Part shown: positions 42,050 through 50,294 of the stretch, piece by piece
Numbering within the stretch: the stretch's first letter is position 1
Layout of the letters: every line of letters starts with the position of its first letter
Assembly: GCF_006494425.1 (NCBI RefSeq)
Contig: NZ_VHIV01000001.1
Location: 1,426,001-1,490,000 of the forward strand
Direction: 5' to 3'
Origin: Bacillus dicomae
Lineage (GTDB): Bacteria > Bacillota > Bacilli > Bacillales > Bacillaceae_G
Length of the DNA: 64,000 bases
Position numbers and translations under genes: made by a program
Notes under the pieces: model-generated
Told to the model about the DNA's origin: nothing
The model's input: only the letters and a program-made list of their open reading frames with translations
Databases searched by the model: none

Positions 42050-42082
42050 GTAGTAAGAATTGTATTAGGAGGTAATGAATGA

Positions 42083-42679
42083 GTGCAAGAAAATGTACAA
42101 GCTCAACCCCAGCTTTCACCACCGTGGATCACATATTTTAATGAATTGAAAAATTCAATAGGCGCTGATCCAACTGTTACAGTTGGTCCACTTATACCAG
42201 TCGGCGGGAATTATATTATTTTAGTGCACGCGTTAAGTGATGAGAAAGCAAGAGCGTTAGCAACACTTCTAAAATCTTTTGTAGAATTTGGGAATGTAAG
42301 TGTAACAGTTATTGTAACTAATAATGAAAATAACATTGTAAACCCACTTCCATGTCCACTAGATGCATTTGAAATTGCCCATTTATTTCAAGTGGCGCTA
42401 GGAAATAATCCTTATTTTGAACAAGTTGTTGTACAGCCGCAGCTCCCTGGTGGACAAAATGTTGTCTTTCCGGTTTTTGCTGCGCAAGTAATTCAATTTT
42501 TTAACGATGATATTTCAAATTTATGTCAAACATTTACTGGTGTTGCTGCAAATGTATTTCATGATGTAATGAACGATGACGTTTGTGGTATCCCAATATT
42601 ATTCTCCACAAGCTGTGTTCCGAGCAGTGAGGGTGTACAATTACAAAATACAGATTTAACACCAAAACTGTTTTACTAG
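42083..42679 (+). CDS. Probable late-sporulation protein, function unknown
   Basis: 198 residues; GTG 42083 with AGGAGGT 10 nt upstream. Mostly beta/hydrophobic without a signal peptide: WITYFNELKNSIGADPTVTV, GNYIILVHALSDEKARALAT, VSVTVIVTNNENNIVNPLPC. Four Cys in the second half. The sigma-K-type promoter suggests a coat or exosporium protein; no family recognised. Confidence 0.65.
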   Translation: MQENVQAQPQLSPPWITYFNELKNSIGADPTVTVGPLIPVGGNYIILVHALSDEKARALATLLKSFVEFGNVSVTVIVTNNENNIVNPLPCPLDAFEIAHLFQVALGNNPYFEQVVVQPQLPGGQNVVFPVFAAQVIQFFNDDISNLCQTFTGVAANVFHDVMNDDVCGIPILFSTSCVPSSEGVQLQNTDLTPKLFY

Positions 42680-42686
42680 ATTGTAA

Positions 42687-42721
42687 GAAGGCATTTTCAT
42701 TAATAGAAAATGTCTTTTTTG
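42687..42721 (+). terminator. Rho-independent terminator
   Basis: AAGGCATTTTC / GAAAATGTCTT stem (one G-T pair), then T6. Confidence 0.85.
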
Positions 42722-43219
42722 TATGCATTAACGTTACTTTGTTGAGCAAATTGCGGGTGATGAACGAAAACTTCCACTGATAAAAGTGCTACTGGATTTT
42801 TGTATGCATGTAAAGGAAGTATTTTTGAGTTGAAAATATATATAATGAGAGGTCATTTTCGTTAATATAGAATAATCACAAGAAACACAGTAATTTAGCT
42901 GCCATACATATGTTATTAGTCTAAAGAAAATGGATATAGAAAGACGCAACTGAGTTGTAATATTGATGGATCAAAAACTTTTCGGGTGTGGGGTAGAGAC
43001 AAAAATGCGGTTGAAACCGGGTAAAATAATTGGATACGAGAAGAACATGTAACAATTAAGTATCTATTAAGTAGTGAAATGTTTTTGAGATACGTAAAGG
43101 GGCATATTACTGATACATAGTTTATTCAAATGAAATGAATTACATGTGGAAAACACATTGTTTACACAAGAACATTGTATGGTTATTCTTATATAATAAT
43201 AAAAGTGAGGTATTTTGAA
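42722..43219. other. Gene-free stretch before prsA
   Basis: About 500 bp, AT-rich, without an ORF carrying an RBS and without a promoter clear enough to call. Confidence 0.35.
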
Positions 43220-44074
43220 TTGAAAAAGAAAAAGCTATTTTTAGGAACAATTATTTCATGCGTGGTACTAGCATTATCTGCATGTGGTTCCTCAGATAAC
43301 GTAGTAACATCCAAAGTAGGAAATGTTACAGAGAAAGAGTTAAGTAAAGAATTAAGACAAAAATATGGAGAAAGTACTTTATACCAGATGGTGTTAAGTA
43401 AGGCATTGCTAGATAAATATAAAGTTTCAGATGAGGAAGCAAAAAAACAAGTAGAAGAAGCAAAAGATAAAATGGGTGACAACTTCAAATCGACTTTGGC
43501 TCAAGTTGGATTAAAAAATGAAGATGAATTAAAAGAAAAAATGAAGCCAGAAATTGCATTTGAGAAAGCGATTAAAGCGACTGTTACAGAAAAAGATGTA
43601 AAAGAAAACTATAAACCAGAAATGAAGGTAAGTCACATTTTAGTGAAAGATGAAAAGACTGCTAAAGAAGTGAAAGAGAAAGTAAATAATGGTGAAGATT
43701 TTGCTGCTTTAGCGAAGCAATATTCAGAGGATACTGGTTCAAAAGAACAAGGCGGGGAAATAACTAGTTTTGCTCCTGGGCAAACGGTGAAAGAATTTGA
43801 GGAAGCTGCATATAAATTAGATGCAGGACAAGTAAGTGAGCCAGTAAAGACAACTTACGGTTACCATATTATTAAGGTGACAGATAAAAAAGAATTGAAG
43901 CCATTCGATGAAGTGAAAGATAAAATTCGTAAAGATTTAGAACAGCAAAGACTACAAGATACGACAGGTAAATGGAAGCAACAAGTAGTCAATGGTTTAT
44001 TGAAAGATGCTGATATTAAGGTGAATGATAAAGAGTTTAAAGCTACATTTGAATTTCTAGAAAAGAAAGAATAA
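43220..44074 (+). CDS. prsA: PrsA foldase lipoprotein (parvulin peptidyl-prolyl isomerase)
   Basis: 284 residues from TTG 43220 with GTGAGG upstream. Lipoprotein signal KKKKLFLGTIISCVVLALSA with the lipobox LSAC (Cys21-22 region). The chaperone N-domain is followed by the parvulin domain at about 130-225 (MKVSHILVKDEKTAKEV, FAALAKQYSEDTG, YGYHIIKVTDKK), and a C-terminal helical part completes the chaperone bowl. It folds exported proteins at the outer membrane face. The B. cereus group has several prsA paralogues; this one matches the form beginning MKKKKLFLG. Confidence 0.92.
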   Translation: MKKKKLFLGTIISCVVLALSACGSSDNVVTSKVGNVTEKELSKELRQKYGESTLYQMVLSKALLDKYKVSDEEAKKQVEEAKDKMGDNFKSTLAQVGLKNEDELKEKMKPEIAFEKAIKATVTEKDVKENYKPEMKVSHILVKDEKTAKEVKEKVNNGEDFAALAKQYSEDTGSKEQGGEITSFAPGQTVKEFEEAAYKLDAGQVSEPVKTTYGYHIIKVTDKKELKPFDEVKDKIRKDLEQQRLQDTTGKWKQQVVNGLLKDADIKVNDKEFKATFEFLEKKE

Positions 44075-44081
44075 TTATAAT

Positions 44082-44115
44082 TAGAAAAGGGAACCAATAT
44101 TGGTTCCCTTTTCTA
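44082..44115 (+). terminator. Terminator of prsA
   Basis: AGAAAAGGGAACCAA / TTGGTTCCCTTTTCT perfect palindrome with little loop. Confidence 0.85.
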
Positions 44116-44293
44116 GTTAGTGTGTGAGTTATAAATAGATAGTAAGACAATACAATATTACATTTAAATATTAAGAATTACAATGGGAAATTATGTAATT
44201 ATTTTAAAGCGAAATAATGATTACTTCATATAATATTGATATTATAATGTTTTGTTTGTTTCATTTCATTAAATGTAAAGCAAATTTATTAAT

Positions 44294-44384
44294 TTTATCC
44301 CACTTTAAGTAGGCAATCTGATTGGTGTAGGCTAATTATTAGTGAGGATGAACAGAAGCTTAATTGATGTAAGTTTTACTTTAT
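44294..44384 (+). repeat. bcr1-like repeat, copy C (internal deletion)
   Basis: TTTATCCCACTTTA at the left, then GATTGGTGTAGGCTAATTATTAG and a CTTTAT end at the right. The large GC hairpin present in copy A is missing, leaving about 90 bp between TTTAT ends. Confidence 0.65.
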
Positions 44385-44576
44385 TGAAGTGGATAAACAT
44401 AATTCGTAGAATGAAACATACAATAATATTGAAAAAGTATTGACGCTAAATAAAATGAAAAACAGAGCATTCTATTACAATGGATGTTCTTTTTAGTATG
44501 AAATTTTAAGGAGAAGAATGAATACTTTTAAATGAATTATTGAATACATAAATAAATTATGCGGGGAGGAAAAAAG

Positions 44577-44795
44577 GTGAAAGTAATTTTTCAAAGAGAA
44601 GGCGGAGGGAAAATTTTTGAATCGTATGATGAAGATATAAGTAACTTATTAGCTATTTTAAAAGAAACGAAAGGGATTAAGATTGGTATGGTTGAGTATG
44701 AAGTATTAAAATACGAATTAGAGTATTTTCGTCACCCGAAAAAAGCAGTAACAGAGAGGGAATTACATATAATAGTAAAACCAAAATATATTTAA
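44577..44795 (+). CDS. Small protein, function unknown
   Basis: 72 residues; GTG 44577 with GGGGAGGA 8 nt upstream (the ATG at 44559 precedes the RBS). It begins VKVIFQREGGGKIFESYDED and has an alternating beta-alpha pattern ending LHIIVKPKYI. Not recognised. Confidence 0.55.
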   Translation: MKVIFQREGGGKIFESYDEDISNLLAILKETKGIKIGMVEYEVLKYELEYFRHPKKAVTERELHIIVKPKYI

Positions 44796-44812
44796 CAATA
44801 AAAGTCAATTAT

Positions 44813-44828
44813 TTATCCCACTTTATTA
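44813..44828 (+). repeat. Possible excision scar of a bcr1-like repeat
   Basis: TTTATCCCACTTTATT joins the left terminus of the repeat (TTTATCCCACTTTA) directly to its right terminus (CACTTTATT). It is 16 bp, so chance cannot be excluded. Confidence 0.3.
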
Positions 44829-45082
44829 CTAGTGTTATACAGTATGTATGAAAAGAGAGTGTTTAAATTGCTCTCTTTTCATAGGAATTCATAAGGAACG
44901 AATTGTAGTTCATTATAAACCCTTAAAATTTTGTGAGTTCGTTCTTAATAATATATGCTTTCATTTATAGATGGTTAATAAACTCGGAAAATTAAAACTT
45001 TATAGTTTAGGAAGGGATTTTATATTTTATTAGATAAATGTTTATATAAATTATTTTCCATACGTATATTGGAGGAGTGAAA

Positions 45083-45451
45083 ATGAGTTTAGCAAGTTAT
45101 ACAGGGTGTAATGTAGAAATTTCGTTCACGGACCCAGACTCCAATGACGTAATTATTTTTGGACCGTGCTTTTCAATTTTAAGTTACACGTATGAAATTA
45201 AAACAATTTGGGGCATTGAACTTGTTGATTGGCAAAATGAAGAGAAGAAGAAAGAAGCTAAGAAAAAGTTATAAATTTTATGCTCGATTATGGAAGGATA
45301 TTTAAATGACGGGGACTATTTTGAATTTTTCAGTTGTTGGGTTGGTGATGAAGATAAGGAACGAGTAGGAGAATTAAAATTAAAAATAAATCATTTTAAC
45401 TTAGATGAAATTTGTATTCCGGAAAGAACACTCGTCAGGATAGAAAAATAA
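45083..45451 (+). pseudogene. Gene interrupted by one in-frame stop
   Basis: ATG 45083 (GGAGGAG 5 nt upstream) reads MSLASYTGCNVEISFTDPDS and on to KKEAKKKL, a TAA at 45272. The same frame then continues ILCSIMEGYLNDGDYFEFFS, CWVGDEDKERVGELKLKINH to a stop at 45449. The second part, with its YFEF-SCWVGDED and ..IPERTLVRIEK end, looks like the C-terminus of small cytosolic immunity-type proteins. The first 63 residues may be expressed alone. Confidence 0.6.
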
Positions 45452-45473
45452 ATATAGAAATTTACGTTATTAG

Positions 45474-45510
45474 AAAAAAGCGACTTCACTTTGTATGAAG
45501 TCGCTTTTTT
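45474..45510 (+). terminator. Terminator after the interrupted gene
   Basis: AAAAAAGCGACTTCA / TGAAGTCGCTTTTTT, 15-bp perfect stem. Confidence 0.92.
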
Positions 45511-45686
45511 AGTTGATACGTGAACGTTCTATTAAATAGGAAGTGAAAAATGCATTTGATGAAGAACAAATAAATGATTTAAATTATATTTTATTAAAAA
45601 TATAAATATATCTCTTCTCAAAGGAACGTAGGTTCGTGTATAATTAGAACAAATGTTCCTGTTGGCGAATAGTATACGATTTAGAA

Positions 45687-45822
45687 ATAAAGTGAAAGTT
45701 TAATTAGTGAGGAGTATTCATTCCCCACTGGTTATTAGTCTTCACCAATGCCGCTTTTACGAGAAATCTGCCTCCTCTAAATTTTGAGGTGGGAGTCATA
45801 CTACACGTTTATGCGGGACAAA
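45687..45822 (-). repeat. bcr1-like repeat, copy D (decayed, inverted)
   Basis: Reverse-complement match to copy A: ATAAAGTGAAA end, TTCCCCACTGGTTATTAGTC, TTCACCAATG, AAATTTTGAGGTGGGAGTC and GCGGGACAAA. It lies directly upstream of the YolD-like gene. Confidence 0.7.
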
Positions 45823-45904
45823 TTTGAGTGTAACAATTGTTAAAGAATACTCAAGGGACAATATGTGTGGAATAGAATGGATAAATGATCAAGGAGATAA
45901 AGAG

Positions 45905-46240
45905 ATGAATGATGTAAAGGTGCAAAAGGAAGAAAGAGAATGGGTTCCGTTTACAGTAATGTCGGAACAGTTGTTAAGTATGCGAAAAGTTATTGGAGAG
46001 AAATTTAAAGTACAAAAACCGTTCTTAACAAAAGAAGCAAAAGAGAGAATTTCTGATAAATTATTAACGTCATTATTGTCTGAGAAAGAAATATTAGTGA
46101 CATATTTTGAAGATGGTTACATACTTACAAGCTACATGACAGTTGTACATATAAACCCACTAAAGCACATTGTAATGTGTACTGATGCATTTTATAAAAC
46201 TTACGTATTTAATACTACGGATATTATTGAAATAACATAA
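45905..46240 (+). CDS. YolD-like protein
   Basis: 111 residues; ATG 45905 with AAGGAGAT 6 nt upstream (the frame opens at 45824 but there is no RBS). YolD pattern: EWVPFTVMSEQLLSMRKVIG at the front, a beta-rich end with GYILTSYMTVVHINPLKHIV and YVFNTTDIIEI. YolD proteins often accompany Y-family DNA polymerases (UvrX/YqjW), but none is present here. Confidence 0.72.
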   Translation: MNDVKVQKEEREWVPFTVMSEQLLSMRKVIGEKFKVQKPFLTKEAKERISDKLLTSLLSEKEILVTYFEDGYILTSYMTVVHINPLKHIVMCTDAFYKTYVFNTTDIIEIT

Positions 46241-46307
46241 AGGAGACTGGAATTTAAATTTTGGTTTCCTTTATGTTATGTTAGATGAGGAATAGAAAAA
46301 ATGAAAC

Positions 46308-46337
46308 GAAAAAGCAGCTAGCTTCATACTAGCTGCT
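46308..46337 (-). terminator. Minus-strand terminator
   Basis: AGCAGCTAG / CTAGCTGCT stem, followed on the minus strand by TTTTTCG. About 120 bp past the GerP-type gene. Confidence 0.7.
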
Positions 46338-46457
46338 AAGCCCCAGGGAAAGGGAGAAAAAGATAGGGTACTCCAAAAATCAACATTAGCTGTGTAACAG
46401 CCTGATTATAGTATAGACAAATTTAAAATTCCTAAACAGAACGACGAAAAAATAGGA

Positions 46458-46673
46458 CTAGGCTGTACCAACTTGGTTTTGATCTGCAAGGTCAGAGTCA
46501 AACGTATTAGTCGCGCTAACACCATTAAAAGTATTAACAACAAAACCAACATTTGAAGCGCCAGATCCATTATAGGCCTTCGTATTTTCTTTCGGAGAAA
46601 CGTTGTAGAAATCACCTAAGTTAAATGAACCGTTACTATTTTGTACAACTAAATTCCCTACAACTGAGGGCAT
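46458..46673 (-). CDS. GerPA/GerPF-family spore germination protein
   Basis: 71 residues from ATG 46673: MPSVVGNLVVQNSNGSFNLG, then DFYNVSPKENTKAYNGSGAS, ending FDSDLADQNQVGTA. The family signature P-x-x-VG.. and S.K...K.Y.GSGASNVG is unmistakable. GerP proteins let germinants pass the coat. This is a lone copy outside the six-gene gerP operon. It is preceded (46702-46722) by the palindrome TAACACCA..TGGTGTTA. Confidence 0.87.
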   Translation of the reverse strand: MPSVVGNLVVQNSNGSFNLGDFYNVSPKENTKAYNGSGASNVGFVVNTFNGVSATNTFDSDLADQNQVGTA

Positions 46674-46701
46674 AGTTTTCACCCGCTTTACAATAATTTG
46701 T

Positions 46702-46722
46702 TAACACCAATATATGGTGTTA
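46702..46722 (-). promoter_or_regulatory. Palindrome upstream of the GerP-type gene
   Basis: TAACACCA and TGGTGTTA, perfect 8-bp arms with a 5-nt centre, 29 bp before the start. Could be an operator or part of the 5' leader. Confidence 0.35.
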
Positions 46723-46873
46723 TAGTCCAAATGGTTCATGTAACAAGAATTGTGGAATAGTAAACGTTTGAAGTGTAGCTCATAATAAAAGTGTGTTAAA
46801 CTGAATGGAAGGTTTAGTAATTAAAAAACAATTGTATAATTATTATATATGAAAATAAAGGAGGCAAAATGTA

Positions 46874-47209
46874 ATGAATAATGTTATAAAAAAAGTAGAT
46901 TTAACAGATGCAAAATCAAGTAATCTTGTTGCACTTATTTATAGCAATGAAGTTATATTGGTTGAAGAAGCATTTTGTCCAAATGAAATAAAATTAAAGT
47001 TTAATGAAATTGCAATTTTATCGGCTATTAAAACAGCGCATATAACGAAAGTATCCATCAGAAAAGAACTTGAAGCAATTTTTCATGATACTGGTGTTTT
47101 ATTGGTAAAGCATAGTGTTGATTATGGAAACAGTCAATCTATTACCATGCATTTTGAACAATTTAAAAAGTTACAAAATGAGATTGAGAAATTACATAAG
47201 AGTATGTAA
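46874..47209 (+). CDS. Conserved-looking small protein, function unknown
   Basis: 111 residues; ATG 46874 after AAAGGAGGC. Soluble, alpha/beta: NNVIKKVDLTDAKSSNLVAL, IKTAHITKVSIRKELEAIF, ending FKKLQNEIEKLHKSM. One Cys. No family recognised. Confidence 0.55.
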   Translation: MNNVIKKVDLTDAKSSNLVALIYSNEVILVEEAFCPNEIKLKFNEIAILSAIKTAHITKVSIRKELEAIFHDTGVLLVKHSVDYGNSQSITMHFEQFKKLQNEIEKLHKSM

Positions 47210-47250
47210 TCAGGTTAGATGAAAATTCTTTCATAGAGGAGAACTGTTCT

Positions 47251-47451
47251 ATGTTGAAAAAGTGGCTTGGAATTTTTTTAGATGAATCTCACTGTAAGCA
47301 TAGATTTAGATTTATAAAGACACAAGATAATGAAGATTTTAAAAGAGGTAAGCTAGGTGTAGTTTATATGTATCGGTGTGAGATATGCGGGAAAGAGAAG
47401 TTGAAATTTAAAAGCAATAACGAAATAAATAATGATTTTTTTGATATATAA
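47251..47451 (+). CDS. Small zinc-ribbon-like protein
   Basis: 66 residues; ATG 47251 with GAGGAG upstream. A CKHRF motif near residue 15 and a CEICGK near 43 could form one zinc site. Closely follows the preceding gene (41 nt), so they may be co-transcribed. Confidence 0.55.
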   Translation: MLKKWLGIFLDESHCKHRFRFIKTQDNEDFKRGKLGVVYMYRCEICGKEKLKFKSNNEINNDFFDI

Positions 47452-47454
47452 GCG

Positions 47455-47482
47455 AGAGTAACTGTTATGGTTACTCTTTTTG
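47455..47482 (+). terminator. Rho-independent terminator
   Basis: AGAGTAAC / GTTACTCT stem with T5. Confidence 0.87.
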
Positions 47483-47583
47483 TTTACATAAAAACTCCTT
47501 CTAAAGTATGAGATGAGTTGATACTTTAGTAAATGGATGAATGAAAAGGAAGAGTGTAAAATGTTGTAAAGGAGGAGAGATAC

Positions 47584-48291
47584 TTGAAGCGAACCAACAT
47601 TGGGAAAATAGTCATTATTACAGGAGTAACGCAAGGGTTAGGACGTGCGATGGTTGATCGATTTCATGAATTGGGATGGAGTATATTTGGTTGTGGACGA
47701 TCAAAAGATAAAATTGAAGAATTAAAAAAATATTATGGTAATACACATGATTTTCAAATCATTGATGTTTCAGATTCTCAGCAAGTAAGTAATTGGGCAA
47801 ATGATATACTTAATAGACATAGAGCACCGGATTTGTTAATAAATAATGCATCGATTGTTAATAAAAATGCGCCACTGTGGAAAGTAACCGTTCAAGAATT
47901 CGAAAACGTAATGAATATAAACGTAAACGGTGTAGTAAATGTAATAAGAGCATTTGTCCCAGCGATGGTAGCCAGGAAAGAAGGAATGATTATTAATATG
48001 AGTTCTAGTTGGGGGAGAGAGGGGGAAGCTGAACTTGCGCCATATTGTGCCTCAAAGTTTGCAATTAAAGGTATCACGAAATCTATGGCACTGGAATTGC
48101 CCTATGGTATGGCAGTTGTTGCTTTAGATCCGGGCGGAAGTATTAGTACCCCAATGCTGTATTCATGTGCACCACATTACGTAAATGAATCACCCACACC
48201 TGAAATGTGGTCACATCATGCGATTCAATATATATTGAATATAACAATAGATAAAAATGGTGCTTCATTGACATGCCCAGAATGTATGTAA
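47584..48291 (+). CDS. Short-chain dehydrogenase/reductase
   Basis: 235 residues from TTG 47584 with AAAGGAGGAGAG upstream. Rossmann motif TGVTQGLGRAM (TGxxxGxG), NNAS motif as LLINNASI, catalytic Ser in NMSSSWGREG, and YCASK (Tyr/Lys). The C-terminus has an unusual Cys pair (TCPECM). NADP is likely, from the GCGRSK loop. Substrate unknown. Confidence 0.85.
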   Translation: MKRTNIGKIVIITGVTQGLGRAMVDRFHELGWSIFGCGRSKDKIEELKKYYGNTHDFQIIDVSDSQQVSNWANDILNRHRAPDLLINNASIVNKNAPLWKVTVQEFENVMNINVNGVVNVIRAFVPAMVARKEGMIINMSSSWGREGEAELAPYCASKFAIKGITKSMALELPYGMAVVALDPGGSISTPMLYSCAPHYVNESPTPEMWSHHAIQYILNITIDKNGASLTCPECM

Positions 48292-48340
48292 ATATATATT
48301 GAATTGTATAAGTATCTTTTAATTAGCTACACACTTTGTT

Positions 48341-48369
48341 TAAAAAAGTACCTTTTAGGTGCTTTTTTG
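48341..48369 (+). terminator. Rho-independent terminator
   Basis: AAAAAAGTACCT / AGGTGCTTTTTT stem with G-T pair. Confidence 0.85.
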
Positions 48370-48483
48370 TATGATTAATACATTATAGAATGCACAAAAT
48401 TACATATAGAAAATAAATATGAGGTATAGGATACGGATTTTGTAATTCGGAAACATTAGAAAATTTCTAAATAGGTGATAAAA

Positions 48484-49143
48484 ATGAATCCAAGCGGTTT
48501 AAAAGTGACAGGAGCATGGTTTCAAGTAGGAGGCAATCTTACAGCGGCTATTGGGACGACAAGAGGATTTATTGGAGAAGAGACGGTGGAATCAGATCTT
48601 GTAATTGTAGGAAGCTCATTACAAGCCATCGGGTATATACTACAAATTATAGCGAGTAATGATACCGAAAATGAAGGTGAAAGAGAAAATCAAAATATGT
48701 ATTTGGAGAATAAAAGTGAAATGCTCGATAAAATGGGCATTGAGTTATTAGCATTAGGGAATATATCAAATGTAATAGGAACATATTTTAATATAAATGA
48801 AAAATTGAAAGAGAATGATTATCTTATAATTGTCGGGAACAGTTTACAATCGATTGGAGCTTTTTTAGGAGTAGAAGCAGCCTTGCTTCAGATGAAAGCA
48901 ATACAGAGAATTATTATACTAGGCAATTCTCTGCAAAGTTTAGGCGCTGGACTTCAAGCGTATCAAGGTATTGTTAATATATCGAAGAATGGAATAGAAA
49001 AGGAAAATAGTTTAGGCGATAAGAAAAATGAGAGAATAACAGCCCTTATAGGTATTTGGATACAAGCGATAGGAACGGCTATTTCTGCGATTGGATTAAC
49101 TATAATAGAGAAAGAAGAAAGATTAGAAAAAATAATAATATGA
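48484..49143 (+). CDS. Repetitive hydrophobic protein (DUF6944-like)
   Basis: 219 residues; ATG 48484 with TAGGTGA upstream. Five to seven repeats of the pattern GxxLQxIGxxLQ: GAWFQVGGNLTAAIG, GSSLQAIGYILQII, LLALGNISNVIGTYF, GNSLQSIGAFLG, GNSLQSLGAGLQA, GIWIQAIGTAISAIG. The Gly-spaced amphipathic helices suggest a stacked, possibly membrane-associated bundle. Role unknown; found in Bacillus. Confidence 0.7.
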   Translation: MNPSGLKVTGAWFQVGGNLTAAIGTTRGFIGEETVESDLVIVGSSLQAIGYILQIIASNDTENEGERENQNMYLENKSEMLDKMGIELLALGNISNVIGTYFNINEKLKENDYLIIVGNSLQSIGAFLGVEAALLQMKAIQRIIILGNSLQSLGAGLQAYQGIVNISKNGIEKENSLGDKKNERITALIGIWIQAIGTAISAIGLTIIEKEERLEKIII

Positions 49144-49338
49144 AATTGTTCATGTAAAGGAGGTATGTAACATTTCAATTTTACATAAGTAGAAAAGTTG
49201 AAGTGGTAGGTTTTTTGGCATTGGGATAGAATATATAACATTAGAAAAGTCATTAGTGGTTAATAAAAATATAAGAAAAAATGTTTTAAATAGCGTATGA
49301 AGAGAGATAAAAAATACAAAACAAGGAGTTTTCAAGAG

Positions 49339-49551
49339 ATGATGTATTTACTGGCAATTCTTCTGCCGCCTGTAGCCGTATTATTGTGCGGAAAGCCAAT
49401 TCAAGCAATAATTAACTTCATATTAACATTAATATTTTGGGTTCCAGGAGTTATACATGCGATATTAGTTGTACATGATAAAAAAGCAGATCGGCGTTTA
49501 AAAAAACAAATTCGAGCATATGATGAAATTAATAAGAGGAATAGAAGATAG
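49339..49551 (+). CDS. YqaE/Pmp3-family small membrane protein
   Basis: 70 residues; ATG 49339 with AAGGAG 10 nt upstream (ATG 49297 lacks an RBS). Two membrane helices with the family motif LLPPVAVLLCGKPIQAIINF and WVPGVIHAILVV, then a basic tail (KKADRRLKKQIR). Pmp3-type proteins stabilise membrane potential under salt or cold stress. Confidence 0.82.
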   Translation: MMYLLAILLPPVAVLLCGKPIQAIINFILTLIFWVPGVIHAILVVHDKKADRRLKKQIRAYDEINKRNRR

Positions 49552-49571
49552 TTGGATCATGAAATTATTTT

Positions 49572-49604
49572 AAAAAGAAAGGGGGACTACCTCCTTTCTT
49601 TTTA
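49572..49604 (+). terminator. Rho-independent terminator
   Basis: AAAGAAAGGGGG / CCTCCTTTCTTT stem with T5. Confidence 0.8.
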
Positions 49605-49618
49605 TATTTTGTTTAAGT

Positions 49619-49828
49619 TTAAATTTTAGTGTAGCGGTAAGAATTTTTAATATAAGTATTGTGATAATTAGTTTTAGAGTGAGCGTTCAATAAACCGGTG
49701 TAAATGTTTTCAGGCACGTCAAAGAAATCATACATTCCATTCTTTAATTGAATGCGTAAAATCATTGAAAAAGGATTATAACCAGCAGCAACTATATTTT
49801 TTGAGATGACAGGAGACAGTTTCATCAT
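49619..49828 (-). CDS. KTSC-domain protein
   Basis: 69 residues; ATG at 49828 with GAGGAG 7 nt upstream. KTSC pattern: SKNIVAAGYNPFSMILRIQL, YDFFDVPENIYTGLLNAHSK. The final S.G.Y of the family is replaced by NTYIKNSYRY. KTSC domains may bind nucleic acid; function is not settled. Confidence 0.82.
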   Translation of the reverse strand: MMKLSPVISKNIVAAGYNPFSMILRIQLKNGMYDFFDVPENIYTGLLNAHSKTNYHNTYIKNSYRYTKI

Positions 49829-50028
49829 TACGCAACTCCTCACTTTTCATTCTTAATAATTTCTTGTGGATATTGAGGTTGTGGTGTTGAAATTCTTATA
49901 ATTAAAGAGGTATTATACTTATATACAATACATTAAATGTTCGTTATACGTAATTATAAGGAAGTTCACACGAAGTACATATCGTTGTGCTATTTTTATT
50001 TCACCTTTGATTTATAAATAAGAAAATA
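49829..50028. other. Gene-free stretch
   Basis: AT-rich 200 bp before the promoter of the penicillin-binding protein gene; no ORF or repeat seen. Confidence 0.35.
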
Positions 50029-50056
50029 TTGACCATTTGAAAAAAAGGTATATTAT
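50029..50056 (+). promoter_or_regulatory. Candidate sigma-A promoter of the penicillin-binding protein gene
   Basis: TTGACC (50029-50034), 16 nt, TATTAT (50051-50056). Transcription from here would give a leader of about 230 nt that contains the folded region at 50182-50254. Confidence 0.5.
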
Positions 50057-50181
50057 TTATACGAGGTATTAAAAATTCACTTTTTACATTCTATGCTTAA
50101 AGGGGCAGCATTATTAGAAAAAATAGAAGTGAAAATAGTTTGCATAAGAAGTATTCTAAAATTTATAATCTGTGAATTAGG

Positions 50182-50254
50182 AAAATATTGAATGCTCCAG
50201 GTCAATATCCTTTCTTAATTAAATTCATTTTAGAAAGTGACCTCAATATTTTTA
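50182..50254 (+). promoter_or_regulatory. Long folded leader element, terminator-like
   Basis: Three stems stack: AAAATATTGA / TCAATATTTT, AGGTCA / TGACCT, CTTTCT / AGAAAG. The 3' arms are contiguous, the 5' arms are separated by short bulges, and the end is TTTTT. It sits 41 nt before the start codon, with no complete gene ending upstream on this strand. It may attenuate expression of the PBP gene or end a small RNA. Confidence 0.5.
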
Positions 50255-50294
50255 AGTAAATCAACGGGAGAATTGAAAGGCAGGAGAAAGTAAC

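Noticed and set aside
45293-45451. Independent 53-codon gene from ATG 45290
   Set aside because: No RBS before that ATG, and the frame is continuous with the upstream gene apart from one stop codon; treated as one interrupted gene.
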